Assembly: GCA_015501595.1 (NCBI GenBank) | Contig: JADNRX010000748.1 | Location: 1 to 24,147 of the forward strand | DNA: 24,147 bases | Origin: Hymenopellis radicata | Lineage: Eukaryota > Basidiomycota > Agaricomycetes > Agaricales > Physalacriaceae | Direction of reading: 5' to 3' | Shown: positions 1 to 9,479 of the stretch, piece after piece | Layout of the letters: the number at the start of each line of letters is the position of its first letter | Position numbering within the stretch: the first letter of the stretch is position 1 | The notes under the pieces: generated by a model | What the model saw: only the letters and a program-made list of their open reading frames with translations | Database searches by the model: none | What the model was told of the DNA's origin: nothing | Program-made: the position numbers and the translations under genes

Positions 1-1
1 T

Positions 2-189
2 TTGCCAGTGGTGGTCGCGTCGAGCAAGAGGCTTGACACGCACACGATCTCGGGCCCGAAATAGATCGGACAGTCATCACAGCCATGTCATCGATTTCGG
101 CCCGGCTCTAAGACGACGTCTGTAACACTCCTTGCCTTATCTTACACTGACGCTAGCCGTTCGCAAGCTCACGTAGCTTTAGCTAACAA
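2..189. repeat. 188-bp direct repeat, left copy (LTR-like)
   Basis: This stretch is identical, by base-by-base reading, to 1371-1558. It starts TTGCCAGTGG and ends GCTAACAA, so TG...CA termini lie at 3-188, as in an LTR. Base 1 already differs from base 1370, so the repeat probably ends here, although the window edge prevents certainty. No tRNA primer-binding site is obvious just inside it. A TRIM-type non-autonomous LTR element or a segmental duplication are the two readings. Confidence 0.75.
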
Positions 190-505
190 TAAGGCAAGTC
201 GCACGACCTTTGTCTTGTGCGTGAGAGGCGTCCGGATGGAAGCGATGGAGAGGACTAGCGTTGTGGGTTGTGGGGGGACACGACGATGCCGCAAAGCAGC
301 GGTCTGCCTGTCGAAGTGTGGCGGTGGACGCCCGACTCGAAAAGGCAGAGGGTGATGTCGTGCCCAGTACACAAGGAGAATGGGTTTGAGGGAAGGAGAG
401 AGTAAACCCAAACATACCACACGGAGCACGGCTCCCAGAGCGAAGCTCGCTGAGGGTGTACTTGAACCAACCAAACCCGAACCCCCACACAGAGCAGTGC
501 GAGTA

Positions 506-760
506 CTGTACTATTACGACCTAGTCTTCATGGGGCGTTACCCGTTACGCATACTCTTCACAGATGTTGCTCTTCATTCAGGGTCCAATTTCCTTATATG
601 GACAGGCGGGAGCGGCGGCAATAGCCGCCGCTCCTAAAAATTTCCTTTTTGGGCCTTACCTGAGGCCCAATTTTGGCCGTTATGCGTTATGGTAGCATGA
701 ACTCTTCATTTCACAGGTCCCCGTTACCCGTTATGCGAAGACTAGACCGTAATAGTACAG
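506..760. mobile_element. 255-bp MITE with TA target duplication (mariner-like)
   Basis: Terminal inverted repeats begin CTGTACTATTACG and continue for about 24 bp with two mismatches (left 506-529, right 737-760). They are flanked by TA at 504-505 and 761-762. The inside holds CGTTAYSC-type motifs in several copies, a perfect GC hairpin around AATA (about 610-634) and a second hairpin GGGCC/GGCCC (about 650-672). There is no coding capacity. TA duplications and small size suggest a Tc1/mariner-type non-autonomous element; the superfamily is inferred. Confidence 0.8.
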
Positions 761-841
761 TACAAGAATTGGACCTGTTTTTGAAAGCAAGCTCCTTGAG
801 GTGACAGATGCCGGCTTTTGAGGTACCAGGAGGAATAATGA

Positions 842-1070
842 GAGGTGATCTGGTGGGATAAGGTCTCTAGTGAGGCAAGGCAGAGGTGAGGTGAGGCAAG
901 AGGTAGCGGAGAGGAGAGGTTGATAAGTTGGCTATTGGGAGGTGATCTGGTGAGGTAAGGTCAGTGGTGAGGTGAGGCAGAGGTGAGGTGAGGCAGAGGT
1001 GAGGTGAGGCAGAGGTGAGGTGAGGTGAGGCAAGAGGTAGAGGAGAGGAGAGGTTGATAGGTTGGCTATT
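842..1070. repeat. GA-rich minisatellite and nested duplication
   Basis: The purine-rich strand is built on GAGGT/GAGGC words. About 95 bp (842-935), starting AGGTGATCTGGTG and ending TTGGCTATT, recurs at about 941-1070. The second copy is enlarged by a 16-bp unit, AGGTGAGGTGAGGCAG, repeated about four times at 964-1040. The opposite-strand Ser/Pro/Leu-rich reading frame is a by-product of the repeat. Confidence 0.85.
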
Positions 1071-1370
1071 TTCTAGCACAAGTGGGATGGCAAACCCGGA
1101 GGAGAGCAGGGCCCGGATAACGAAAGTGGAGGTGGACGAAGACCAACCAACACATAGGAAAATGCTCACTGCATCACTGCATCACAATATGGCTCGCGCT
1201 CCACCCTGCTTTCTATCTCGTCGACTATGTTGGGCCCATATCTGCCCAGCTGCGAAGTCGAAGACGTCTAAGGTACCGGCATTGTAAATTGTTACTGCCG
1301 TAGGTATGAGGAGATCCAAAAAGGAGGAGAATGATGAGAGGTGGGCCATCGAGTGACTGATACGCTCGGA

Positions 1371-1558
1371 TTGCCAGTGGTGGTCGCGTCGAGCAAGAGG
1401 CTTGACACGCACACGATCTCGGGCCCGAAATAGATCGGACAGTCATCACAGCCATGTCATCGATTTCGGCCCGGCTCTAAGACGACGTCTGTAACACTCC
1501 TTGCCTTATCTTACACTGACGCTAGCCGTTCGCAAGCTCACGTAGCTTTAGCTAACAA
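1371..1558. repeat. 188-bp direct repeat, right copy (LTR-like)
   Basis: Exact copy of 2-189 in the same orientation, with TG...CA ends at 1372-1557. No polypurine tract sits directly before it; a purine-rich run (about 1316-1342) lies 30 bp upstream. A 5-bp target duplication cannot be tested, because the left flank is outside the window. The internal 1.18 kb has no gag or pol. Confidence 0.7.
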
Positions 1559-1813
1559 GTGGGTAACAATATAAACATGCATGTAAACAGGGTTGGAATG
1601 TTAGAGTACGACGAAAATGTACAGGAGGGGAAAATGATGTGCCGCAAGGACCTTGTTTGGCTCAGTTGGGCACAACCAACGCCTGGGCCTTGTGCTTGAG
1701 GACAGCAGGTCGGATGTGCCAGGGCACGGAGATCGTCTTGGTCGAGTAGCGCGACAGTGATCCCGGGAGCTCCTTTGTCCCAAAATGTATAATCAACATC
1801 TTTTTCTCCATTA

Positions 1814-3510
1814 TCATCGTCGTTCTTCGTCGTCCGCGCTCATTCCTCGCGCCTCGAAGGCTTCGGCGCATGGGTATTCCCCATCTGTGAGAACTTTATG
1901 CTCCTCTCCTCTCATCGTTCGCAACACAATAGACTCGACCAATTCATATACTTTCTCGCCAAGTTGCTTTTGAACGGATGAGGGCTTGCCAAGTAGTGCG
2001 TCCATGAACTCATCTGCCGCCTGCTGGACTAGAGGGTCAGCCTCGGAGACCGGAATATTTGCTGCGGGGCTGGACACAATCCGAATGATCTCAGCTGCAG
2101 GAAGCTTGGCGAGCTCGGCGATGGTATGAGTCGGGCCAGCGGGAGTACTGTATCCATCGTCGGTGCTCTGCCCGCCGGGATGACCACCATCGAATGATTC
2201 CTTCTGAGGAAATACGCCGAAGGGAATTATCTCAGTCTGGCTAGGCAAATCGTCGAATTCTGGCAACACATGAGCCACTGTAATAAGAAGTTTAGTTACG
2301 CAGAAACATACGGCGTAGTAAGAAATGGAACTTGCCGCCACCATTAATCGGCAGTGCGAAAGGGGAGCGCCCAAGGTTTACAGCGCTAAGTTCTGCTTCG
2401 GACATCCTGACCAGAATCTGTTGCAGGACTTTCGCGCCGGGCCTGTCTTGCGGGCTCGGCGAAAGACATGATGTGACGAGACTCCAGAGTTCGTCAGACG
2501 GAAACTCGTGGGCAGAGGGGCGTGCTGGCATTCTCTTGTTGATGAGGACTGCACTCATCACCGCTACGTCGGTTTGGATATCGGAGAATGGCGGCCTCCC
2601 AGTATGAATCTGAACAAAGTGCGACTCCGATGAGCAAAGGTATTTCAACAATCACGGAGGACTTTACTTCAATGATGGTGCAGCCAAACGAATACACATC
2701 CCTCGCTGCGAGATACGGAGGTTCAAAGAGTGTGCCATCCATCATTTCCGGAGGCATCCAGCGGATCGCGCCATGGCCACGCGCAGTAGTTCCGGGCGCT
2801 TTAGTTTCGACCGTAAGACTGATGCCGAAGTCAGCCAATACGCAGCGAAAATCTTCCTTGACAAGGATGTTTCTCTAGGACCAAAATGATTGTTAATAAG
2901 CTTCAACGAAGACCAAGAGAGGAAATCGTAATTACCCCACGTATGTCTGCATGAACGATTTGAGGGTCGAGTTCGTGCAGGTACCGCATGCCTTCGGCGA
3001 TGTCGAGGACCTAAACGATAATCAATAACATGCAATTCGTTCAAGGCACAGAACTACGCACGAGAGGATAGCGGTCAAGGTGTGGTCGCTCTTCAAGAAA
3101 TGTAATAAGATCGCCGTCTGCCATCCACGGCGAAATGAGACAGAAACTCGGATGGAACAGGTCAAGGCTGACGCCAACAAAGGGCAGAATGTTAGGGTGG
3201 CGCAATTGCCTCCACAGTAGTGCTTCGCGACAGAAGGCCTGTGCCCTCAAGTGAACACAGGTTGGTGTCGCCTACGAGAGCCCGCACCTTGAAGATTTCG
3301 TCTCTGGTACTTCCGCCGTGCACATATAAACGCAAAGCTTTCAAGCAAACGAGCTTCCCATCTTCGGTCACTCCTCTCCAAACATCCTTCGCAAAAAAAA
3401 GTGAGCCAAACGCCAAGCCCCTGGTTCCCACTCACCGCATATCCGCCTCCCGCTATCGGCGACTTTCCTTCTGGTCGCACGCCGTGACAAAAGAGAGACA
3501 TGGGCAGCAT
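1814..3510 (-). CDS. Protein kinase, mushroom TKL/Tyr-kinase-like type, seven exons
   Basis: Serine/threonine or tyrosine-like kinase. Exons read on the minus strand as 3510-3436, 3386-3288, 3238-3062, 3010-2936, 2874-2668, 2609-2312 and 2277-1814, giving 464 residues in one frame. The glycine loop is AGGGYADVWRG (20-30) and the VAIK-type lysine is K41. The alpha-C glutamate is probably E63 in AFCRE. The catalytic loop HADIRGRN has D139 and N144, with HAD in place of HRD. The DFG motif is at 157-159 in LADFGIS, and the APE equivalent is RWMPPE. All key residues are present, so it is probably active. After the lobe (about residue 300) comes a poorly structured acidic/Pro-Gly tail ending in Glu-Arg-rich sequence. 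The N-terminus is uncertain: the frame stays open upstream of Met1 to a stop near 3546, so an earlier exon is possible. The last intron is only 34 nt (2278-2311) but has GTATGT, CTAAC and ACAG signals. If it is unspliced, the protein ends FLRN near 2292. Confidence 0.85.
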
Positions 3511-3545
3511 GTCGTACTGCTTTCCGGAGTATATACAACTATACT

Positions 3546-4369
3546 CTCGTCAGTTATATACATATAACTGTAATTGGATTAGACTAACTGAAATCGGAGC
3601 TACCTGACTGGAATTGGCAGTGGCACATCCCGCCGCTCTCTGCTAACTGGAATTGGTACTGGCGCCGCCGCCCTTGCGTTTTAGGATGTCAGCATCAAAC
3701 CGCATATGCCGAAGCGTTTTCCTTTCGCTTCTCCCATTTCGCCTGGCCTCCACCATGGACGACGACGTGAAGACGACACTAGACCTTGTTCAGGCGAGTC
3801 CTGATGGTATCGGACGTTACAAGAGATACCTTGGTACGTGTTGTTAGTGACTCGGACCACTACTACCACCGTACTCACACGGGATTCAGGATTGCGGCCT
3901 GATGTTGCTGCCTGCTTCGATGAGACCAAACGATTGGAGTGGGTCAATCTCAAACAATATCGGGCATTCTTGAACGGTTCGGCCAGTTCGCAGACAGGTG
4001 GCGCACTGTACGTGTTCCCCATGCTCCGTTTGGAAAACTGCTTACCAAAAATAGACCCTCATCGCGTCCTAAGATTGACTGCTCTCAGACGCCCACGCTC
4101 ACCATCTCTGGAAATCCTTCATGCACCTCATAGCATCAATCACGTCCCCTGTGACGAAGCGCGCGCGCTGAACGACCAGTTCCTCCGGTGTCTATGACGA
4201 TATTAGTCCCACCATCCAGACCAAGGCCCGACTATGAGGGCGGGATCCCGATTCCAGTCAGTGGCGAGGGCGGGCCAGACACTAACTGAAAGCGGTCGGA
4301 GGTAACTGAAATTGGTTGGAGGTAACTGAAATCAGTACCGATTTCAGTTGGCATTCGCTAACTGACGAG
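3546..4369. mobile_element. 824-bp inverted-repeat element with TAACTG subterminal repeats
   Basis: The left end reads CTCGTCAGTTA, 8 or so variable bases, then AACTGTAATTGG. The right end, reverse-complemented, reads CTCGTCAGTTA, spacer, then AACTGAAATCGG. Both subterminal zones carry several degenerate copies of TAACTGAAATYGG (left 3563-3660, right about 4282-4350). The flanks ATACT (3541-3545) and ATGCT (4370-4374) could be a decayed 5-bp target duplication. The left end lies 35 bp before the first recognised kinase exon. The superfamily is not assignable. A spliced gene (3755-4197) sits inside, so it may be a gene-carrying (Pack-type) element. Confidence 0.6.
3755..4197 (+). CDS. Small hypothetical protein with introns, inside an inverted-repeat element
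   Basis: Probable start MDDDVKTTLDLVQASPDG at 3755; an in-frame ATG at 3689 is an alternative. A GTACGT...TTCAG intron (about 3835-3890) joins IGRYKRYLG to LRPDVAACFDETKRLEWVNL. A second intron probably runs from GGTGGCGCA (about 3999) to AAATAG (about 4054). Downstream two frames are open, one ending at 4133 and one at 4197, so the 3' end is unsure. No domain is recognised. The charged helical N-terminus with good splice sites argues that it derives from a real gene, perhaps captured by the surrounding element. Confidence 0.4.
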
Positions 4370-4473
4370 ATGCTTTTTGTCATGCCTCTGCTTTCCGAGA
4401 GCGCTAAGGCACTTGATGCATGTAGCTCTATAAGCGCCGTTTGTCCGCTCAGAGTCGATTTCCTACTGTCTGT

Positions 4474-4736
4474 CTAAGTCAGGCATACTAATACGACGTG
4501 CGTCAAACCTACCACTTGCAAGATGTCCAGCACTGCCTGGGCAGTGTTACAGTGAACAGATCCAATGATTCTCCATGGCGAGTCGTATTGTAGTAGCCGT
4601 ACCACCATTTCCCTCAATGACTCGTCATCGTTGGAGAGGTCGGACCATGCCAGGTCGCACTGCGACTCACCCATGTCCGGGGGCATGGTATAGTTCTTGG
4701 AGGTGTTGAAGAAGCAGTTCACCTCGAGGCAGGACC
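4474..4736 (-). pseudogene. Gene fragment of unknown function, one recognisable exon
   Basis: A minus-strand open frame reads as a plausible protein, including MPPDMGESQCDLAWSDL and DDESLREMVVRLLQYDSPWR. There is no ATG at its 5' end, but an acceptor-like CACAG at about 4732-4736 could open the exon. A GTAGGT donor-like site lies after LDILQV at about 4510. No upstream exon could be joined convincingly through 4740-4980. It may be an internal exon of a decayed gene. The family is not recognised, and the rest of 4370-5090 shows nothing supportable. Confidence 0.3.
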
Positions 4737-5292
4737 TGTGTTGATCTACATCATGATTGCTCCATTACATAGAGTGTACCACGAAGTAACCACTGGCGCT
4801 GGTTACGCTCGGGTGACGCCCTCAATGGCAGTGGTGACGGTTTGGTTTCGATACCAAGAATGGTCTTTGTCTGCCCCAATCAGGAAAGTGGTCCACAGCC
4901 TCGATTCGGACCGCAATCACCGGTCCGACTCTTAGTTTCAACATCCATCACCGACGTTGCTGGACCCCGCAGAACTGCTCTATCTACTTTGCCCTTCTTT
5001 TCCTAGCTGTGCCATATTTTTAGTATCTCAATATTACTTCTTCTTCTCTCCGTCGCGTCGAAGTTTGACATCAACGAGACCCCTACGCGCTAAGTAGCGT
5101 TATTTTCTTGGATTTATCGTCCCTGGGTAAATCGCTGTAAACCCAGATTCCGATGGGATTGAGAGTGATCGTACCAGATCTGGAGATCTTCCAGGCGTCG
5201 CTGCCCATCCACCGTCGGTCCGTCACACCATATTCCACGAGTTTGCAACGTCTCCAAGCGTACGAGCTGCGTAGACGTTGAGCATTTGAACG

Positions 5293-5343
5293 CTTAGTAA
5301 TCCGGGGTTATGTAGACTGGGAACATAACCCCGGATTACTAAG
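5293..5343. repeat. Perfect 21-bp hairpin with 9-nt loop
   Basis: CTTAGTAATCCGGGGTTATGT-type stem: 5293-5313 is the exact reverse complement of 5323-5343, separated by AGACTGGGA. No mismatches are seen. It is far too small to encode anything. It could be a minimal fold-back element, the two fused ends of an excised transposon, or a transcribed hairpin. No U-tract or promoter is obvious. Confidence 0.9.
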
Positions 5344-5482
5344 GTCCATGCTCTCGCGCGCTACACTGGGCGACGCGCGCCGTAAATCGATGTCTTCCTC
5401 TTATCATTCTAGTGTTGTGCTTCTTACACACCCCAAAATACAGCAAGTTTTGTTGGATGCTCCCTTCCGAAGTTAGCTCATA

Positions 5483-5715
5483 CTGTGGACTTTAAATCAA
5501 TTCGTCAGGCCATGTGACGTGTGACCTGCCTGACGAAATTTTGAATTCGTCAGATTACTATATAAGGCAATAGCCGCCGCCGCGGAGCGGCGGCGGGAGG
5601 ACGGCGGGGGCCCCGCCGGGGCAGTTTTCACGAGATTTTGAGTGACACCTGTGACATTTCGTCAAATCAAGGTCGCCTGTGACCTGTGACTGACGAATTG
5701 ATTAAAAGTCTACAG
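5483..5715. mobile_element. 233-bp MITE with TA target duplication (mariner-like)
   Basis: Inverted ends read CTGTGGACTTTAAATCAATT and CTGTAGACTTTTAATCAATT and continue into TCGTCAG, with about two mismatches in 27 bp. They are flanked by TA at 5481-5482 and 5716-5717. The interior has repeated GTGACC and CGTCAG/CTGACG words and a GC-only core with nested palindromes (about 5566-5622). The core starts CAATAGCCGCCGC, like the hairpin core of the 506-760 element, so the two may be relatives. Non-coding. Confidence 0.8.
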
Positions 5716-5959
5716 TAATGTATGAACTTCTGTTTGACTGACTCGGATTCTCATCCGTCACATCTTGCTGTGTGCACTGTGTCGCACGTTAAGTAGCTTC
5801 ATTAATCTAGCAAGGTGTAAGGGCTGCCCAAGGGCCTCAGCGCCAGCGCTCAGCACTCCCATAGATGCCGGGAAAGAAGCTATGGAAGAATGTTCTGCTT
5901 AATTGATGGGTAAATTATCTGTGTGCCCAGCGCCGCGATAGCGCCGTGCCGTGAGGCTG

Positions 5960-5998
5960 GTAAATCACAGTAAATCACAGTAAATCCACAGTAAATCC
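5960..5998. repeat. Four tandem copies of about 10 bp, GTAAATC(C)ACA
   Basis: GTAAATCACA is repeated twice exactly, then GTAAATCCACA and GTAAATCC. A related GTAAATCGCTGTAAACC occurs at about 5127, which is part of the argument for a common element end. No coding role. Confidence 0.8.
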
Positions 5999-6080
5999 AA
6001 CTTAGATGCTGCTTAGACCTGCAAGGAAGAACGCTTAGTGTTTCTTAGCAAACCGATAGGACACTGGCAGCTGGTGCGCG

Positions 6081-6747
6081 TAGGGATGTGCGCCGTACCG
6101 TTACGGATACGGCCGTAAGTTGCCCATCCGTGTACGGTTTACGGCCGTAAGATACGGTCTGTAACGGCCGGGAGACGGCCGTAGTGTGGCGCACATTTAT
6201 CGAGCTCAAGGGGAATTGATTTACTAGTGTGGTTTGAGTTACCCTTGATACGCGACGAAGCTAGGGACTCGTCCTTAATCCAACAGACACAAATTTATGC
6301 ATTAGGTACTAAGAAACCCCAGCATACAGGCCGTTACATGGATCAGAGACCACACCACAAAGGTCAAAGCATGTATTTTGATGTTATCGAGGCGATAGCG
6401 AGTGGTCCTGCAGTGCAAACGAAGTGGAAACCTCGTCGTACATCGACAAGCTGGTCCACGTGGCAATGTCCCGATTGGGACATACACATCATTAGCGAGG
6501 TCTTCCAGCGACAACGACGAGACATTTTCACCTGAAAGAAGTCATATTTACTTCTGGTGTGCAATATGCAACAACTGCTGCTGGACTAGTACTATTACGG
6601 ACATCATCCGAGCACATCAGGCAAGTAACCGTATCACGGCCGTATGACCGAACCGTTGACCGTATTCTAGGATCCCTCACGGTACGGGTACCGTAACCCG
6701 TATGCCGTACCGTATGGACCGTACATACGGTACGGCGCACATCCCTA
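6081..6747. mobile_element. 667-bp hAT-like non-autonomous element with perfect 8-bp target duplication
   Basis: The terminal inverted repeat TAGGGATGTGCGCCGTACCG is exact at both ends (6081-6100 and 6728-6747). The 8-bp duplication GGTGCGCG flanks it at 6073-6080 and 6748-6755. TAGGG-type ends with 8-bp duplications are typical of hAT elements. Subterminal zones (about 100 bp each) are packed with TACGG/CCGTA words in both orientations, probably transposase-binding sites. The AT-richer middle (6190-6600) has no long reading frame and no transposase, so it relies on a helper elsewhere. Perfect ends suggest recent insertion. Confidence 0.9.
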
Positions 6748-6755
6748 GGTGCGCG

Positions 6756-7331
6756 TGCATTCGACTACTACTCGCCGACCGTCATATGGCTGCTCGTGTT
6801 GCCTCCTCCTAACAGAAACCAATATGGGTATTTCACCCCCACTTCTATGCTATTCGACGCGCTATTGCCATCCACGACGCGACAGTGCAGACGCGTCGCC
6901 GTTGAAGTCACGTAATCTGAACACGCGCTGGCTGTGATGTCATTGGTCTGCATCTTTCTCATAACCATCATCATGGCCGTTCCACAACGTTTCTGAGCAA
7001 GCCGTTGACGGCCATCTACTGTTATTCTTGCTCTACTCTATTTTGTTCTACTTGCTGGCAGTTTACCTCTTTGCAATGCAATGGTTTTGATCCATGTCTG
7101 ACTTCAATTCCTGCTTCGATCTCTCGCGTATTGTTTGTTGCGCACCAATAAACCTAACCCTGCATGGGCATTGCTAGCTTATAGGATGTGGGTCCTTGGA
7201 TATTGGTATGTTCCTATTATCTTCTTATGGAAATATTCGATCAGTCCCGCTGAAACGGTCGCCAGCCTGCCTTCGTTTGCGTTGCAGTGTTCATCCCGCT
7301 CTCGTGCCCATTATATCCTGGTTCGTTGGCT
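6756..7331. other. Gene-free stretch upstream of YR1
   Basis: Only short, low-quality reading frames occur on either strand. The pyrimidine-rich tract after about 7020 and the nearby ATG at 7332 suggest that the promoter and 5' leader of YR1 lie here. No specific regulatory site can be named. Confidence 0.4.
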
Positions 7332-8845
7332 ATGGCGCGACAATCTGGTACCTCAAGTCGTCGGACGTCACGGAAGAAGCGTTCTAGTCCGGTAGCACCG
7401 GATATGGAGCGGCTCAAGATGACCAGGGATACTGCTCGAGAAGAACACGGGAAATCAAAGCGTTCCCGCGGCGAGTACAACCGCTACATCAAGAATACAA
7501 GGAAGTTTCACACGGAGCTTGTGAAGCAGCGCCGCGCCTCCGGTCAAACCTACGACGACGCCAAGGAGTTTGAAAGTGCCCTCGATGGACCACCAAATAA
7601 ATGCACGGCGGACGTTATCCTCTACTTCCTGGTGCAGAAATGCTTCACCGAAGAGTGCGGCCACTCGACTGGTGATGGGATACACGCCGCGTGGGCTGAC
7701 CATTACGATAACATGTATGTCCAATCATTGTTCATTTTTGTGATCAGTGTTGACGAACATTCAGGGAGGGGTACCAAGGTCCCTACAGCTATGATGCCCG
7801 CAACGGTGTACGCGGAAATCCTGCGCGCGCTCAGGCTGTCATGAATACCGTCCATGAAATCAAGAATCGTGATCGAAAAGGGGGCGCCGCTGCTACGAGG
7901 AATCATGCTGAAGCAATCACCATCGAAGAAATGAAGCAGGCTATGGAATGGTCATTCTCAGTCTGTTCGGAGGTCTTGATTATCAGGTTTATACGCGGTG
8001 ATTCTACCCTCACAGGCGAGGAGCGGAGTAACGTGATCGAGCACGCTTTTATGCGCGCGTTCACTTCGACGAGCTTCACGCTATGGACACGGTAAGTGTA
8101 TGCTGATTTAGAACAACTCTATTCTCATGACTTCAAGAAATTTTGAAACTTGCCAGCTTCGACGTTCCGATATCACTTGGAATCTTCAACGCCAAGATGC
8201 CTACCAGACGCCGTACTTCACGGTCTTCCTCGAAAATCGAAAAGGATGGCAGAACAAGTCTGAGTATGACTGTTCGCGAGAAAGTACGTGATCGCACTGG
8301 TACATTTCTACTCAAGTGTTCATGAACGCCACACAGGTAATACATACGAGATCTTCGATCAGCCCGATATTCCTGCAATCAATATGTACTATCATTTTCA
8401 GGTCTGGATGATGGTTCTTCGTGCTATTCTTCAACGAGATCTCCGTCCCGACGAACTCGTGTTTCCACAGATCAACGGCAACGGACTAGTCTACTCTCAG
8501 ACCGAATTCTCCCATAGCGTCATTCAGAAGAAGATCGAGGTTTTCTTTGCCAATGCGGGCTTGGAGCGAGACTTTACGACACATTCATTTCGTCGGGGCG
8601 GCGCACAGTACCGATTTATGTTTGCACCTATTGGGCAACGTTGGAGTCTGAAAATAGTGCGATGGTGGGGCGGATGGGCCGAAAACGAGGGTGTATGTAT
8701 TCGATTTCTGCTATTATGCTTGTATTGACACAATCTTCGTCATAGGTTAATACGCTGATGAATTACCTACTTGATTCGCTCTCACGGTACGAAACGAGCT
8801 ACGGAGATGCGCTGTACACCGTTCGGATTAAACGCGACGAATCTT
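7332..8845 (+). CDS. YR1, 5' part: tyrosine recombinase catalytic region, split by transposon E
   Basis: DNA breaking-rejoining enzyme of the Crypton-like tyrosine recombinase kind. Exons are 7332-7714, 7765-8091, 8138-8283, 8337-8692 and 8746-8845, all with GT-AG introns of 46-53 nt and no stop. The start MARQSG is followed by a basic RRTSRKKR stretch (possible nuclear signal); an in-frame ATG at 7287 is possible. Catalytic residues are Arg I in FTLWTRNFE (R237), the H-x-x-R box in TTHSFRRGGAQYRFMFAPIG (H368, R371), the GRWW-like VRWWGGW, and the probable nucleophile Y411 in NTLMNYLLDSLSRYE. All are present. It breaks off at codon 438; reading on into E adds only SGKSLWRLVALGI before a stop at 8887. 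Its missing C-terminus is at 13113-14045. By memory it matches a large mushroom family containing HSFRRGGAQYRFM. Confidence 0.88.
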
Positions 8846-8883
8846 CATCAGGAAAATCACTTTGGCGTTTAGTTGCCTTAGGA
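8846..8883. repeat. E copy 1, outer terminal inverted repeat
   Basis: It opens with CATCAGGAAAATCACTTTGG and ends with the shared inner block TAGTTGCCTTAGGA (8870-8883). Its partner is the other end of the same element at 13043-13110. Confidence 0.85.
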
Positions 8884-8889
8884 ATATAA

Positions 8890-9035
8890 CTATACCTTAA
8901 GTTCACCTAAGTGCATCTAGTCACTCTGGCTTACTTGAGTCAACTTCATAGTCAACTTAACTCAACTCCATAGTTAACTTGGCTCAACTCCATAGTCAAC
9001 TTGATCCGACTGTATAGGTAACTTAAGTATACCAT
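8890..9035. repeat. Subterminal repeat cluster of E
   Basis: Degenerate copies of a roughly 21-bp unit, TCAACTCCATAGTYAACTTR, occur three to four times, with GTTCACC, AGTCAACTT and GTAACTTAAG variants around them. The opposite end of E (about 12900-13000) has related words such as AGTTCTCAGTTAACATAG and GGTTGACTTGAGGTTGACTT. Clustered subterminal words usually mark transposase-binding sites. The same cluster appears inverted at about 23929-24074. Confidence 0.75.
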
Positions 9036-9479
9036 AGTAAATCACTATCTACTCAAGGTACTTACAGTTGTACATCTACACCTTCAGTATTTATGCTTGC
9101 ATTACACTTCCTCAAAACAACTGAATATCTATGTAATCAAGAACACTATGCTTACACTTATGCAACTTCATGAATTACTCTACGAAACCTATCTCAGAGA
9201 CATAAATTACGTGAGAATAAGCAAGGAAACCTCCTCGTCAATGATAACCTTGGCGACGCACTTGCCCCAATCCGCGGACACTCCGTGCATCTACCACGTT
9301 CCTTAATACTGAGTTAGTGGAGTCCCTGGCGGAGAGACGAAACCAGGTAAACGGTGGCTATCAGTTAGTCGCGAGACGTGCCTATGACAGAGGTAGACAG
9401 TGAGAGGGCGAAAAAATATAAATAAAAACACACCTTCTTCCGTTACCTAGGTTGAGTGCATCCGCGTCGGTATCCAGCC

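Larger units (their letters stand above)
5090..6016. other. Possible decayed inverted-repeat element hosting nested insertions
   Basis: The left end CTAAGTAGCGTTA...TTGGATTTA resembles the reverse complement of the right end, CTAAGCAGCATCTAAGTTGG, with roughly 20 of 25 matches allowing a gap. Both ends also carry GTAAATC words. No target duplication is seen, so this is tentative. The interval has no gene. It contains a 51-nt hairpin, a 233-bp MITE and a short tandem repeat, listed separately. Confidence 0.25.

Noticed and set aside
867..1169. 100-residue Ser/Pro/Leu-rich minus-strand frame
   Set aside because: Translation of the GAGGTGAGGC minisatellite.
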